From Cynocephalus volans (taxonomy: Eukaryota; Chordata; Mammalia; Dermoptera; Cynocephalidae): DNA of 64,000 nucleotides. Shown here piece after piece: positions 33,401 to 44,046 of this stretch (its first letter is position 1; every line of letters begins with the position of its first letter). Location of the stretch: contig NC_084464.1 in assembly GCF_027409185.1 (NCBI RefSeq), forward strand, positions 48,087,095 to 48,151,094, read 5' to 3'. The notes below the pieces were generated by a model. That model worked only from the letters and a program-made list of their open reading frames with translations, was not told the origin of the DNA and made no database searches. A program made the translations under genes and the position numbers.

Positions 33401-36400
33401 GGTCGGGCGGGCCTGAAGGTGTTGGGTGCCGTCACGTGTGCAGGGGGCGGGGCCGGGGCGGGGGAGTCCTTCACCGGATCTCCCTTCACCGCTGGGGCGT
33501 CCCTGGGGTGCTCTCTCTCCTCTTTTATAAAGGACCTTAGATCCTTTATAAAACTCGTCTTTCCGCAGCAGTCAATGTGTTGTCTAGGTCTCTGACGAAG
33601 TCTGCGTCTGTAAAATCTTGAAAACCTAGGTCGCCCCCTCGGCCACCTGATACTGAAGACACATAAGTTAGGTGTCACAGAGCCATTTTCATGGACTGTG
33701 GTTACTGTCCTAGGCAATAGTGTACCGGGCTCTAAGCAGTCCTGCCCCTGGCTCTTTGCCCCAGGAACAAATGCCCCCTAACCTCTGTCTCTTCTCTGAC
33801 GCTCTTTTGTCATTTATCATGGTGTCTAATTTGCTGCCTCTAATCTGCCAGGGACCGATAAAGCAAATAGACGCTTTTGTTTGATTTTTCTGTTGCTTTT
33901 GAAAACTATGTGTAAAATAAGAGCAAGTTGTTACTGAAGGAAGATTTCAGGGAGCCTTCTGACAACATTTCCTGCTTTTCACAGTCACATTTTACTTACG
34001 TTTGCGTTCTTACTGCACTTTGAAAGTTTGGGCTTGCAGATAAGATGTGTGTGTAGGGGAATCAGCATCCGTGTTACTGAATTCTTTTTTCTCCTCTCAA
34101 TGCTTATTTGTGTTACAAACAGTAACGTGACAATTTTTAAAAAGCCAACCATCTTCCCACCCACGTCCACCAATTCCATTTTTCAGTGCCTCTTTTGCTT
34201 GGTATTTTTAGTCTTAATCTTTAGGGAAGGAAATCCTAACAGCACCCACCCAGGTCAGGAAGTTGTGAGGGCCCAGCACCCTCCTTTCCCACTTCCCTCT
34301 GGACCCTGCCACCATCATCTGCCCCATACACACACATGCTCCTGCAGCGATTGTTGTCGGTGCCCAGCAGAAGTGTGTCTGCCCAGCTCCACCCCAGCTT
34401 TCTCTGGGGCTGAGGGCACATGCACTCTGGGGTCATTTCTGCCTGGGAGATGCCCAGCAATAATATGTGAGGGGCTTCAGCTGATTTAAGCAGAGACTCC
34501 TGGGTAGATGGTACCTAGAAATAGCAAGAGGAGGCTGCTATTCTCACCCCATAGCAGGGCACAAAGGTTGTTTGATTTTTTTTTTTTGTAACATAGTTTG
34601 ATTGTACATATCTGTGGGTACGAGTTGAATATCAGTGTCTGTGTGCAATATGTGATGCTCAAATCAGGATAATTAGTATATTCGGTATTATACAATGCAA
34701 TCGTTTTTCATGGCCCTTTACCAATTCCGCCTTCCCCTCCCTCCCCCTTCCCCTTTCCGGTTGTTTGATTAAGTTTTAGACTTAGGTCAGAACTTGTTCT
34801 AGCAGCTAGGTAGACCCACACCTAGAAACAGGCAGAGCAGGTCCCTGTTTACTTGTGATCTGGGGGAAGTTCTGCTTCCAGAATGGCTCCTTTTGTTCCT
34901 TGGACTTCCCTGGTTGCTGATGTTTAAGATTCTACCGTTTGGGGTTCATTCCTTTGGATACGTCAATTGTTTAACATTCAAGGGCCTCTAGGAAAAGCCC
35001 ACTGGAAAAATTCAGGAGGGTATATGAGAGCCCTGGAACTGAGGGAAGATATTGAGAGGAAAAGAGGCTTGATGAAGTGGTGTGAGTTTTGGCAGGGGAG
35101 AATAGACTGTTCCGGACAAACTACCCCCCACCCTGCACCCCCCCACCTTCAGAGTTTTGTCCTGAAGTTGCATGTCTTCAGGGACTTGGATCTTACAGGC
35201 TATAGCGTGTCTCCTCTCCTCACCCATAGAAGGCTGATGTAGAGGGACACCAGGGAGGGGCCATGCTACTCAGTATGGGGCTAACCTGCTGGGTTTGCCC
35301 TCCTTCAGGTGGTCTGGGCCAAGACAGAGAGGATTGGCTGTGGTTCCCACTTCTGTGAGAAGCTCCACGGCGTTGAGGAGACCAACATCCAGTTACTGGT
35401 GTGCAACTACGAGCCCCCGTAAGTGCTGGGGGAGCCCTGAGAATGGGGTAAGAGTGGGAGTGGGCAGAGCCAAGGGGAGGACTGAGTTGGGCACAGCCTA
35501 CGGAAGTGTGTGGGGAGGTGTCGATCTGGGGGTCTATACCCTGCAGGGATCTGTGAGGGCACCAGTGGGGGTCTGCTATCACTGGCCAGAGAGGTCCACC
35601 CAGCAAGTTAGCGGCGGGCAGGCAGCAGACCTAGGGGCACTCTCCAGACGAGGCGTGTGTATGGGGGTGGGGACAGGTGTTGGAAGGGACCCATCCCTTC
35701 CTCCCAGCACTCTTCCCACCCCTGTAGGGGGAACGTGAAGGGGCAGAGGCCCTACCAGGAGGGGACTCCGTGCTCCCAATGTCCCTCCGACTACCTCTGC
35801 GAGAACTCGCTCTGTGGTGAGTCTGGGATGGGGCGTGGCGCGGGAGGGCGTGCTGTGCCGACACGGTGGTCTAGAGCCTTCCCGGGTTCCCTGTGGGTGG
35901 CCAGGGGAGGGGCCGGGCGGGCGCGACCACTAGGGGCCCTCGGCGGCTCGCTTTGCCTCCCTGCTCAGCCACGTTGGTGGAGGAGAGTCCGGCGGCTCCC
36001 AAGGCCCGCGCTAGGCGGGCGGAGCCAGAGCGGGGACGCGGTCTGAGGACCCGAGCGGGCGGGCCTGCGTGCGGGGGGCGTGTGACCAGCGGGAGTCCGG
36101 GTGGCGACGTCCCCTGAGAAGCAGAAGTGCGAGTGCGGAGAAACTCGGACAAGGAGGTGGATGGAGGAGCAGTTGTGTCAGTTACAAGAAGTGACGTTTA
36201 TTAACGGTGAGGGGCACGTCCGCTGGAGAGGTGTGTGCACGTGTGTGTGTGCCCTGGGCGGACGTTTGGTCGTCTCGCCTCGGCTGTGGTGGGGTGCGGG
36301 ATGTGGGGTCCCGCCGGCAGCACTAATGCCGGTTCTTGTCCGTCTTATCAGAACCCGTCGGAGGCCCGGAAGAGCCTCAGGATTTGCCTGACCCGGTAAC

Positions 36401-37376
36401 TGAGGCCCCGTCCTCCCTGGCAACTGAAGCGTCCGGCGCCAGGAAAACGGGTACGCCCTCTTCCCTAGCAACGGAGATGCCATCTCTCTTGATAACAGAG
36501 CTCTCAGGCTCCCTGGCAAACAAGGCTCCGCCAGCTGTAGAAACTGAGGCCCCCCCTTCTTTAGAGAGGAAAGACCTCCCCTCCATGGCAACAGAGGCTC
36601 CACCTTCCTTAACAGCTGAGGTCCCTTCCATTTTGGCAACTCACAGCCTGCTCTCCTCGGATGAGGAGCCAGTCACCTTCCCCAAATCGACCCATATTCC
36701 TATCCCAAAATCGACTGACAAAGTGGCCAGCAAAACAAGAGCGCCCTCCATGAGCCCAGAGAGATCTCTGCACCCCGAGATGTCCCTGACAAGGGCCGGG
36801 GAGCCCCTACTTCATGCTCAGGAGGAGGCTGAGGCTGAGGCTGAAGCCGAGTTGCCTCCTTCCGGTGAGGTCCTGGCCTCAGTTTTTCCAGCCCAGGACA
36901 AGCCAGGTGAGCTGCAGGCCACACTGGACCACATGGGGCACACCTCCTCCAAGTCCCTGCCCAATTTCCCCAATACCTCTGCCACCGCTAATGCCATGGG
37001 TGGGCGTACCCTGGCCCTGCAGTCCTCCTTGCCAGGTAAGGCCTGTAGCATCTGTCCTACCTTCCTTCCTGGTTCCAGAATGTCAGCACCTGCCCGCAGC
37101 ATAGGTGGTATGGGCACGGTGGGGCATGCACGCTCTGAGTAGAAGCTTTCTCCCTGGCTGCTGCCCACCCCCTCCCCCCCTTTGCATGGTGGGGTAGGTG
37201 GGAAGTCAGGCATAGCTGTCTCCAGGCTGAGGCAAAGCCTCTCCCTTCTCACAGGTGCAGAGGGCCCTGAGAAGCCTGGCATCAAGCCGGAGCTGATCTC
37301 GGGCACTGGTCAGGTGTGGGGTCCTCTCCTGGGACTACTACTACTGCCTGCCCTGGTGTTGGCTGGAATCTTCTGA
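30287..37376 (+). CDS. PI16: PI16, peptidase inhibitor 16 (CAP-domain, GPI-anchored/secreted), complete, six coding exons
   Basis: The joined exons 30287-30463, 33167-33394, 35309-35418, 35728-35816, 36352-37035 and 37255-37376 give 469 residues plus stop, close to human PI16 (463). Residues 1 to about 29 are a signal peptide with a Leu/Pro repeat. A CAP (CRISP/antigen 5/PR-1) domain follows, about 34-175, with the signatures GHYTQVVW (from residue 131) and [11 protein letters not shown] (C167), likely site residues His42, Glu89 and His132, and an N-glycosylation site at Asn118. Six further cysteines follow in a short Cys-rich segment. From about 203 to 445 there is a Ser/Thr/Pro/Glu stalk of degenerate SLATEA-like repeats. 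The last 20 residues are hydrophobic, a likely GPI signal. PI16 marks universal fibroblasts and memory regulatory T cells and is reported to restrain cardiomyocyte growth. Protease inhibition is suggested by name and homology more than proven. The start ATG has a good context (ACCACCATGC). Confidence 0.97.
30464..33166 (+). other. PI16: PI16 intron 1
   Basis: A 2.7-kb phase-0 intron, GTGAGT to CCCTGCAG. It contains MIR fragments (about 30600-30700, 30920-31020), a MIR/L2-like piece (about 31810-31925) and a possible MIR near 32780-32925. Otherwise I see only unique sequence. Confidence 0.85.
33167..33394 (+). CDS. PI16: PI16 coding exon 2
   Basis: Encodes residues 60-135, the core of the CAP domain, ending in GHYTQ. 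It is strikingly GC- and CpG-rich. Compared with my memory of human PI16, the segment after ENLF carries two extra residues (NQDEAEAV before DVPL). Both boundaries are in phase 0. Confidence 0.96.
33395..35308 (+). other. PI16: PI16 intron 2
   Basis: A 1.9-kb phase-0 intron with donor GTGCGA and acceptor CTCCTTCAG. It contains a perfect 12-bp inverted repeat (33523-33553) and a minus-strand L1 3' end (34565-34760). Confidence 0.85.
34565..34760 (-). mobile_element. LINE-1 3' UTR end with poly(A) tail (minus)
   Basis: On the plus strand a T-run (34578-34589, complement of a poly(A) tail) is followed by GATTGTACATATCTGTGGGT and CAATATGTGATGCTCAAATC. The block ends in a pyrimidine-rich segment that is the polypurine tract of the L1 3' UTR on the minus strand. 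It is a strongly 5'-truncated, fairly young-looking insertion inside PI16 intron 2. Confidence 0.75.
35309..35418 (+). CDS. PI16: PI16 coding exon 3
   Basis: Encodes residues 136-172 (in part): [16 protein letters not shown] and LLVCNYEPP, i.e. the second half of the CAP signature. It ends in phase 2 at a GTAAGT donor (35419). Confidence 0.96.
35419..35727 (+). other. PI16: PI16 intron 3
   Basis: A 309-bp intron, GTAAGT to CCCTGTAG. Nothing else seen. Confidence 0.85.
35728..35816 (+). CDS. PI16: PI16 coding exon 4
   Basis: Encodes about residues 172-201, the Cys-rich hinge after the CAP domain (CSQC, CENSLC). It enters in phase 2 and leaves in phase 1 at GTGAGT. Confidence 0.95.
35817..36351 (+). 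other. PI16: PI16 intron 4
   Basis: A 535-bp GC-rich intron, GTGAGT to TTATCAG. It contains a short GT-rich tract at about 36233-36252 and no recognised repeat. Confidence 0.85.
36352..37035 (+). CDS. PI16: PI16 coding exon 5 (mucin-like stalk)
   Basis: The largest exon, 684 bp, encodes residues 202-430 (in part). It is dominated by Ser/Thr/Pro/Glu-rich repeats ([22 protein letters not shown]) and a Glu-Ala run from a GAGGCT hexamer repeat at about 36824-36850. Both ends are in phase 1, so skipping it would keep the frame and remove the whole stalk while retaining the GPI signal. Confidence 0.95.
37036..37254 (+). other. PI16: PI16 intron 5
   Basis: A 219-bp intron, GTAAGG to TCTCACAG. It contains a C-rich acceptor-side tract. 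Confidence 0.85.
37255..37376 (+). CDS. PI16: PI16 coding exon 6 (GPI-signal exon)
   Basis: Encodes residues 430-469 and the TGA stop (37374-37376). The hydrophobic tail [20 protein letters not shown] is the expected GPI-attachment signal. Confidence 0.95.
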
Positions 37377-38265
37377 AGGAGACGCCCCTCAAAGGCAAGG
37401 CCTGGTGAGGGAACCCTGGCCTTATGCCCTTTCTGGAGTGTCTTCCTCCAACTGAGAAGCCACAGCTTCCAGGGCAGGTCCTGCTCTGTGGCCCAGCAGT
37501 CCCCCTTCACTCCAGCTTCTGGCCAGATTCCAGGCCAGCATTCTTGTCCTCTCAGGAGGCTTCTACAGGGCTAACCCCTGGTACTACCCCAGGAGTGCCT
37601 CTGCATCTAGGGAGGCCCACCCCTCAGCCAGCTGCAGACTGTTCTGAGCAGCATTCCTGTGGCCACATGTGCCCATTCTCAAGTTGTCCTGTGGCCATGG
37701 GTCTGCTGTCTCAGGGGCCAAGGATCTCGGGCTCCATAGGAACCCTTTGGCCCCTCCCAGTCCCCTGGCCTCTTCCTTAAGTCATCTGAGTCCAGGGCTT
37801 TCCCCAGAAGTACCTCCTGCCTTCCCAGGGTGAAGAGGTCAGCTGTCCTCCTGCCATCTCCCCCACACTGTCCCCAGTCCCCAAACAAGACACTTTCTGG
37901 CTGAAGGCCCACTGGAAGGGAAAGGTGGCAGGGCATGTGCCTCATCCACAGCACCTCAGAGGCACAAGGCCTGGCTGGCTGCAAGCCCAGGGGGCCGCCC
38001 GATGACTGCGCACTGGGCCCAGACCCTTCCCGTCTCTTCCACCTGAGTCCTGAGGGTGGGGCTGGGGATTCTGGGGAGCTCCCTGCCTGCGTGGCCTGGT
38101 GCTGTCTGCCTACGGGCTCTTCCTGAGTGCCTGTGTAGCTGGGGAGGGGATTGTAAGGACAGATGAAGGGCAAGCCCCATCCAAGTGGGTTCTAAGCGTG
38201 GGGAGGCAGGGACCTGGGAAGGGAAGCAACCCCTGACGCCTGAATAAAAGCCTGTCTGAGAGAAC
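37377..38265 (+). other. PI16: PI16 3' UTR, probably split by a GC-AG intron
   Basis: After the stop codon the sequence CTCAAAG|GCAAGG at 37388-37400 fits a GC-type donor (GC at 37395-37396). CTGCCTTCCCAG ending at 37828 fits an acceptor, so the last exon would run from 37829 to about 38265. My memory of the human transcript is that AAAG joins GGTGAAGAGG, which supports this. AATAAA lies at 38243-38248. An unspliced UTR or use of GTGAGG at 37405 are alternatives. Confidence 0.65.
38243..38248 (+). terminator. PI16: PI16 poly(A) signal AATAAA
   Basis: AATAAA followed by AAGCCTGTCTGAGAG and then TGTGAGGGG about 35 nt later. Cleavage is expected near 38262-38268. Confidence 0.85.
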
Positions 38266-38269
38266 CTAG

Positions 38270-38920
38270 AGTCTCAGTGCCTGTGAGGGGCAGGAGGCGA
38301 GGGAGGGCTATCAGGGAGGCCCTGCAGAAGCCCCTGTCTCCTCGCCAGCCTGTGGCAACACTTCCTTCTCTTTCACACCTCTCTCCCCCAAATGTCCCAT
38401 TTAGTATCTCCTCTTCGGGGAACGCTTCTTTTCTTCCTATAACTTCTACCCCACCCAGATCACAGGTAGCTGACAGGAAGGGGAAAGAGCCAAGGGAAGG
38501 CCAAGGGGACTGAGCTGATTCTCCCAGCTCCAAGAGTCACCAGTGGGGACTAGGTGAGTTCAGGGCCCAGCATCAAGGTGTGGCATACGACCCCTGGGCA
38601 CAGGGGTACTGCTGCCCAGGCCCATCTGGGACACAAGGTGGGAAATGTACTTCAGGCAGGACTTTGCCAACTCCCCTGGTGCTTGGAGGAGACCTGAGAA
38701 AGGGTTCTAGAGGCCAGACACTCCCCCAGGGGAGCGGAGCAGAGCAGAGCAGTATTGTCCAAAAATGCCATGGGCCAGGAAAAGCACGAGTGTATGGGCA
38801 TGGCAACTGTCTCCAGGCCTGAGCAGGAGGGTGAGCAGTTACAGGACACTGGCCAAGTCGGGCCAGGGCTGGGTGCTGACATAGAACCAAGGAGGTTCCC
38901 TCTTTCTTTCTTTATATGTT
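38270..38920. other. PI16-MTCH1 spacer, left part
   Basis: Unique, GC-moderate sequence downstream of PI16; no gene seen. Confidence 0.5.
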
Positions 38921-41125
38921 TTTTGTTTTTTTTTTTCATTTCTATTAAGATATAACTCACATATGTAAAATTCACCCATTTCAAATATATAAACTCCGGG
39001 TTTTAGTATATTCACAGTGTTGTGTAACCATCACCACAATTAATTTTAGAACATTTTTATCACTCCCCAAAGAAATTACATACCCATTTCCCTTCAACCC
39101 CTCACCTCTAAGCAACCACTATCTACATGCATTTGTCTATTCTTAACGTTCCATATAAATTCTTGACAAATAACATGTGGCCTCTTATTATTGCTTCTTT
39201 CACTTAGCATATTTTCAAGGTTCATCTATGTTGTAGCATGGATCAGAAGTTCATTCTTTTTATTGCCAAATAATATTCCATCCTATGAAATACGTTTTCT
39301 TTATCCATTCATCAGGTTGTTTCCATTTTTAGCTACTGTAAGCATTCATGTACTAGTTTTTGTGCAAACATAAGTTTTCAGTTCTCTTGGGTGTATACCT
39401 GGGGTGGACTGCTGGGTCATGTGGTAACTTTATTTTTAACTTTTTGAGGAACAACCAGACTATTTTCCAGAGTGGCTGCACCGTTTTATATTTGCAACAA
39501 CAATGTAAGAGGGTTTCAGATTCTTCACAGCCTCGCCAATGCTTGTTATTGTCTGTCTGATCATAGCCATCCTAGTGGATGTGAACTAGTATCTTTTGGC
39601 TTTTGATTTGCATTTCCCTGATGACTAATGACATCACACTTCTTCCACGTGTTTATTGGCTATTTGTGTATCTTCTTTGAGAAATGACTTCAAGTCTTTT
39701 GTATTTGTCTTTTTATAATTGAGTTGTAGTTCTTTCCATATTCTAGATAGTTTCTTGTCAGATATTTGATTTGCAAATATTTTCACCTATTCTGTGGGTT
39801 TTTAAAGTTTTTCTTAATGACATCCTTTGAACACTAAAGCTTTATTTATCTATTTTTCTTTTAAACACTAAAGTTTTAAATTTTGATATCCAATTAATCT
39901 ATTTTTTCTCCTTGTGCTTTTGATGTCATATACAAGAAACCATTGCCTAATCCAAGGTCACAAAGATTTATACCTATGTTTCCAAGTTTTATGGTTTTAA
40001 TTTTTATATTTAAATCTTTCATCCATTTTTAGTTAATTTTTGTACATGATGTGAAGTAGGAGTCCAACTGCATTCTTTTACATGGGAGTATCCAACTGTT
40101 CCAAGACCTTTTGTTGAAAAGATTATTCTTTCCCCATCAAATTGTCTCAGTACCCTTGTCAAAAATCATTTGACCATAAATGTGAGTGTTTATTTCTGGA
40201 CTCTCAGTTCTATTCCAATGATCCATATGTCTGTCCTTATGCCAGTACCACACTGTCTTCATTACCGTAGCTGTGCAGTAAGTTTTAAAGTCAGGATGTG
40301 AGTCTTCCAGCTTTGTTCTTCCTTTTCAAGATTATTTTGGCTACTCTGGGTCCCTTGAATTTCCATATGAATTTTAGGATCAGCTTGTCAAATTTCTGCA
40401 AGAAGTCACCTGAGATTTTGATAGGAATTATGTAATATGCCATCTTAACAATGTTAAGTCTTCTGATCCATAAACATGGGATGTCTTTCCATTTACTTAG
40501 TCTTGTTTATTTGAACGTTTTACTGTTTTTAGAGTATAAGTTTTGTAATTCTGTTAAATTTGTCCCTAAATATTTTATTTTTGATGCTATTGTAAATGAA
40601 ATTGTTTTATTAATTTTATTTGTTCAATGTATAGAAATAGAATTGATTTTTGTATATTGATCTATTCTGCAACCTCGCTGAACTCATTTATGAGGGTTTT
40701 TTTTTTTTAGTGGATTCCTTAGGATTTCCTAAATTCAAGATCTGCAAAGAAATATTTTACCTCTTCCTTTATAATCTGGAAAACTTTTATTTCGTTTTCT
40801 CACCTAATTTTGTTAGCTAGACCCTCCAGTACAATGTTGAGCAGAAGTAGCGAGAGAGTACCTCTTGTCTTGTTCCTCATCTTAGGGGGAAAATACTTTC
40901 ACCATTCAGTAAACCTTAATTGTGGGTTTTGCATAGATGCCATTTGTCAGGTTGAGGAAATTCTCTTTTCCTAGTTTGTTGAATGTTTTTATCATGAAGG
41001 GGTGCTGAATTTTGTTAAATACTTTTTCTGTGTCTCTTGAGATAATCATGTAGTTTTGTTCTTTAATCTAAGGATGAGGGTGTATTATGTTAATTGATCT
41101 TCAGATGTTGAACCTTCCTGGGGAG
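38921..41125 (-). mobile_element. LINE-1 (old L1M-type), 2.2-kb 3' portion (minus)
   Basis: Reverse-complement L1. The 3' end is at about 38921-38940 (T-run on plus, then ATTAAGATATAACTCACATA). Next come the 3' UTR (CAGTGTTGTGTAACCATCAC) and an ORF2 remnant up to about 41125 (TTGATCTTCAGATGTTGAAC). It occupies nearly half of the convergent PI16-MTCH1 spacer. Confidence 0.85.
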
Positions 41126-41129
41126 GTCC

Positions 41130-43215
41130 CTCCTCTCTTGGGCCTGTTTTCCTAAGCTATGTGAGGTGGTAGCCTCTGGGCAGAGGGGGCTGTGGAGATC
41201 CAAACCCATCTTTCCTAGTTTTGGGGTGGGCTCTGCCTGCTCCTGCAAAGCAAGAGCACTGGGTCAGCCCTCAGAAAACCTGTCACATGAGAAATCCTGT
41301 CCAAGACCAGGAGTAGGGACCTCTGTGGAAGTTTATTTTTTGGAAAACAACAACACAGGACATGGTATCCATACAGTCAGGCCAGGCTGTGACAAACGAG
41401 CAGTTGATGATGAGATGGGCAGGGAGGGGACATATTGGCACAAAACCGTGAGGCATGTTCAAACAGAGGGCAGGGGGCTGGCTCTTCCAGAGGCTTTAAG
41501 GACCAGAGTAGGAAGGGGTCTCCTCCAGCACTGTGCTGCATAGCTCTCAGGCAACTGTGGACTGGTACAGCGACAAGGGCTGCAGGAGGGACCTAGCACA
41601 GGCCACCGCTGCCACCTCAAACTTCATCACAAGGGGGTCCAAAAGGCATGTCAGAGGCCCGGCTTTGCCTATCAGAATAAGGTTCCCAGGAGGGGAAGAA
41701 GGTGATTGGCTTCCCACCAAGACATGCTTACTCCTGTAAGCTCCTTTTGCTGGCAGCTCAGCTCCCCTCCTGTCCCAATCCCACCCAATCTCCTTTCTCA
41801 GATAAGGACCCATCATTCTAGTTTCCAGGACTGACAGTGAACATGCCAAGTGCTAGAAGGGCAGATGGGCAGAGCCTCAACCCTGAAATATTAAGGCTCC
41901 AGGAAACAGGGAATATTTAACTGATCTAAAAGCTTGCTTTTTTATTAGATGAAAACCTGCACTCTGAACAACTAAAAATCGGAACAGAGGATCAAAAGGG
42001 ACTTTCTTGACACTTCCGGTATGGAAGATAGCCTGGGAAATGAAGTTGAGATTCCCCAAACTCAGAAATCCCGGGATATTACTTGAGGACAGCACTGGCC
42101 CTCCCCAAATGATGGCCAAGCCCACCAACGGCCTTGCTCTTTACCCCAGGTGGCCTCTCCAAACATCTGGGAGTATGTGCCTGTCAGAGGGGCTGTTCAG
42201 GGCCAGCTTAGCTCAGGCTCCAGAGAGGCAAGTGCCCCAAATCTGGGGAACCATAGGAAGTAATCAGTGCAAAAGTAGAATCTGAGGATGGAGCAACAGG
42301 AAGAAAAGTTACCCAAGAACAGTGGTCACTACTGTAGGAAACCACGCTGGGCTGGAGAGAGGTAATGGGCCATGAGGCGGATTCCCCACCAAGGGGCCTA
42401 GGAACCCAAGGCCTGCCTTCTGTACAGCAGTGGTGCTGCCAAGGCCTGGCCTGCCCACCCACCATGTGCTCCCCTTCCCACCACTTTAGCTGTCTGAGGT
42501 GTTTCCTAAGGGAAGGGAATGTGGACTACAAACCGTTGGTGGCCTCAACCAATGGTCATTTATGCTCAACACCCACAGTCAGTCTTCCACGTTCTTGGGA
42601 AACAGAACACGCAAAGTAAAACGACCTTTGAGTCAATTGCTGCTAGGCTATTGGGAAAAACCAGTTGTGCAAAAGCACCCTAGGGGCCTTCCCTGGGGGG
42701 TGACCTAGCTCGTAACTATGAAGGAAGTATGACCGAAGTCACCAGACCCCAACTCTCACAGGCCAGGTCCCCTACAGCATGGGCAGAGAACACTTCTGGG
42801 AATCTAGCTAGACCTCAAAACATCTGTAAGTTTTGTCCCTTTACAGACCCTAGTGTTGGGCAGAAACACTGGAAGGGAGATCTGCCCCTTCTGCTATAAC
42901 CATGTGACCACTGTACCAGATGACTCTGAGTAAAGCCTGAAGATATGTCATCTTCAAATGGTGCTGAGATGACAGTTACGGTTTGGATGGAAGCTTTGTG
43001 AAAGGACTGTCCCCTGGCAGGAGGTCTATGCATTGGTCATTGCTCTGTGAACTGGCATCTCCACTTCATCCACTGTCTCCCCCGAGACGGATCTCCATGG
43101 GCCTTGGCACTGATCACCTGCAGGCAGAGCAGCCCCTTCTCACACCAACATGAAGGGCTGAGAGGGTCTCTGCTGATAGTTTTTTAACTTACAAAAATGA
43201 GACACTCCTCACAAA
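41130..43215. other. PI16-MTCH1 spacer, right part
   Basis: Mostly unique sequence without a recognised gene. A minus-strand AATAAA (41332-41337) could be a distal MTCH1 poly(A) site or a remnant. Open frames at 41166-41543 and 42365-42619 show no known domain. Confidence 0.45.
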
Positions 43216-43219
43216 ACTC

Positions 43220-43974
43220 CAAATCACCACCAATACATTTATTTGAGGGAGACAGGGTCAAATCTTACCATGAACTGGGTAGGACTAGAGACACTGATCT
43301 GCCTAACTTCTGGGTTTTCACAACTGCACAGGTAACCAGATCCTGCACTTGAGGTGTCACCATTAAACAGATGATCATTAGATGGGGGGGACGTATTCTA
43401 AGTAGTCACGTGATTTCCCATTCAGAAGAAGGTGCTGCCTTCCTATCAGAAAAGTAGTGTTGAGAAAAATGAAGGCAGAATCCAGCATTAGCCTCCTAGC
43501 ACAGGCCTAGAAATGACGGTGGCCTGGTGAAAGGAGCGCCCTACTTACAAAGCAGGAGAGTGATGCTCCCAACTGAGCTGCAGGATGAGAGGTGGGCTGA
43601 AGGGACAGGTGTGAGGGGGTGAGATCTGACCCCACAGGCCTTTCCCCATCAAACCTGGGCTTCCACAAGCTGTTCTCTGGCACCCTGCACAAGGCAGACT
43701 CAGCAAATATGGGAAATAAGGGGATTCTTCCCCAATTTCCTAACCCCACCCTATCTTTCCCAGGTCTAACAGGTGACCCAATCCACTGGGTGGAGCTCCA
43801 CCCCTGTCTGACCCCACATCTGGACAGACAATGGCAAATATGGAAACTGAAGCCCAGCTGGGCTGGAGCACATCTAGGTGTTGCTGGGTTGGAGTCATCT
43901 TGCAGTTGTCCAGAGATGATCAGGCCTCACCCATGGTGGCCAGGCTGAGACAGCGTTTTTATAGGTGATTCAGA
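43220..43974 (-). other. MTCH1: MTCH1 3' UTR
   Basis: Runs leftward from the TAA stop to a poly(A) signal, AATAAA on the minus strand at 43238-43243 (plus text TTTATT). The UTR would be about 750 nt, which agrees with the known size of mammalian MTCH1 mRNA of roughly 2 kb. Confidence 0.75.
43238..43243 (-). terminator. MTCH1: MTCH1 poly(A) signal AATAAA
   Basis: Minus-strand AATAAA about 730 nt past the stop codon; the first good hexamer in the expected range. Confidence 0.75.
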
Positions 43975-44046
43975 TTACTCCAGGGCAAAACACGATCCTG
44001 ATGACACCCGGCGGAAAAGCAGGCTGGAGCCACGGAAGAGCTGGCC
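43975..44046 (-). CDS. MTCH1: MTCH1 coding exon 12
   Basis: Encodes residues 367-389 ([13 protein letters not shown] to CFALE) and TAA at 43975-43977. The acceptor is TTTCATTCCAG on the minus strand; phase 0. Confidence 0.96.
   Translation of the reverse strand, partial: GQLFRGSSLLFRRVSSGSCFALE

Noticed and set aside
36101-36391. Open frame across PI16 intron 4 as an alternative exon
   Set aside because: It overlaps exon 5 in a different frame and lacks a donor; the spliced PI16 reading is unbroken without it.
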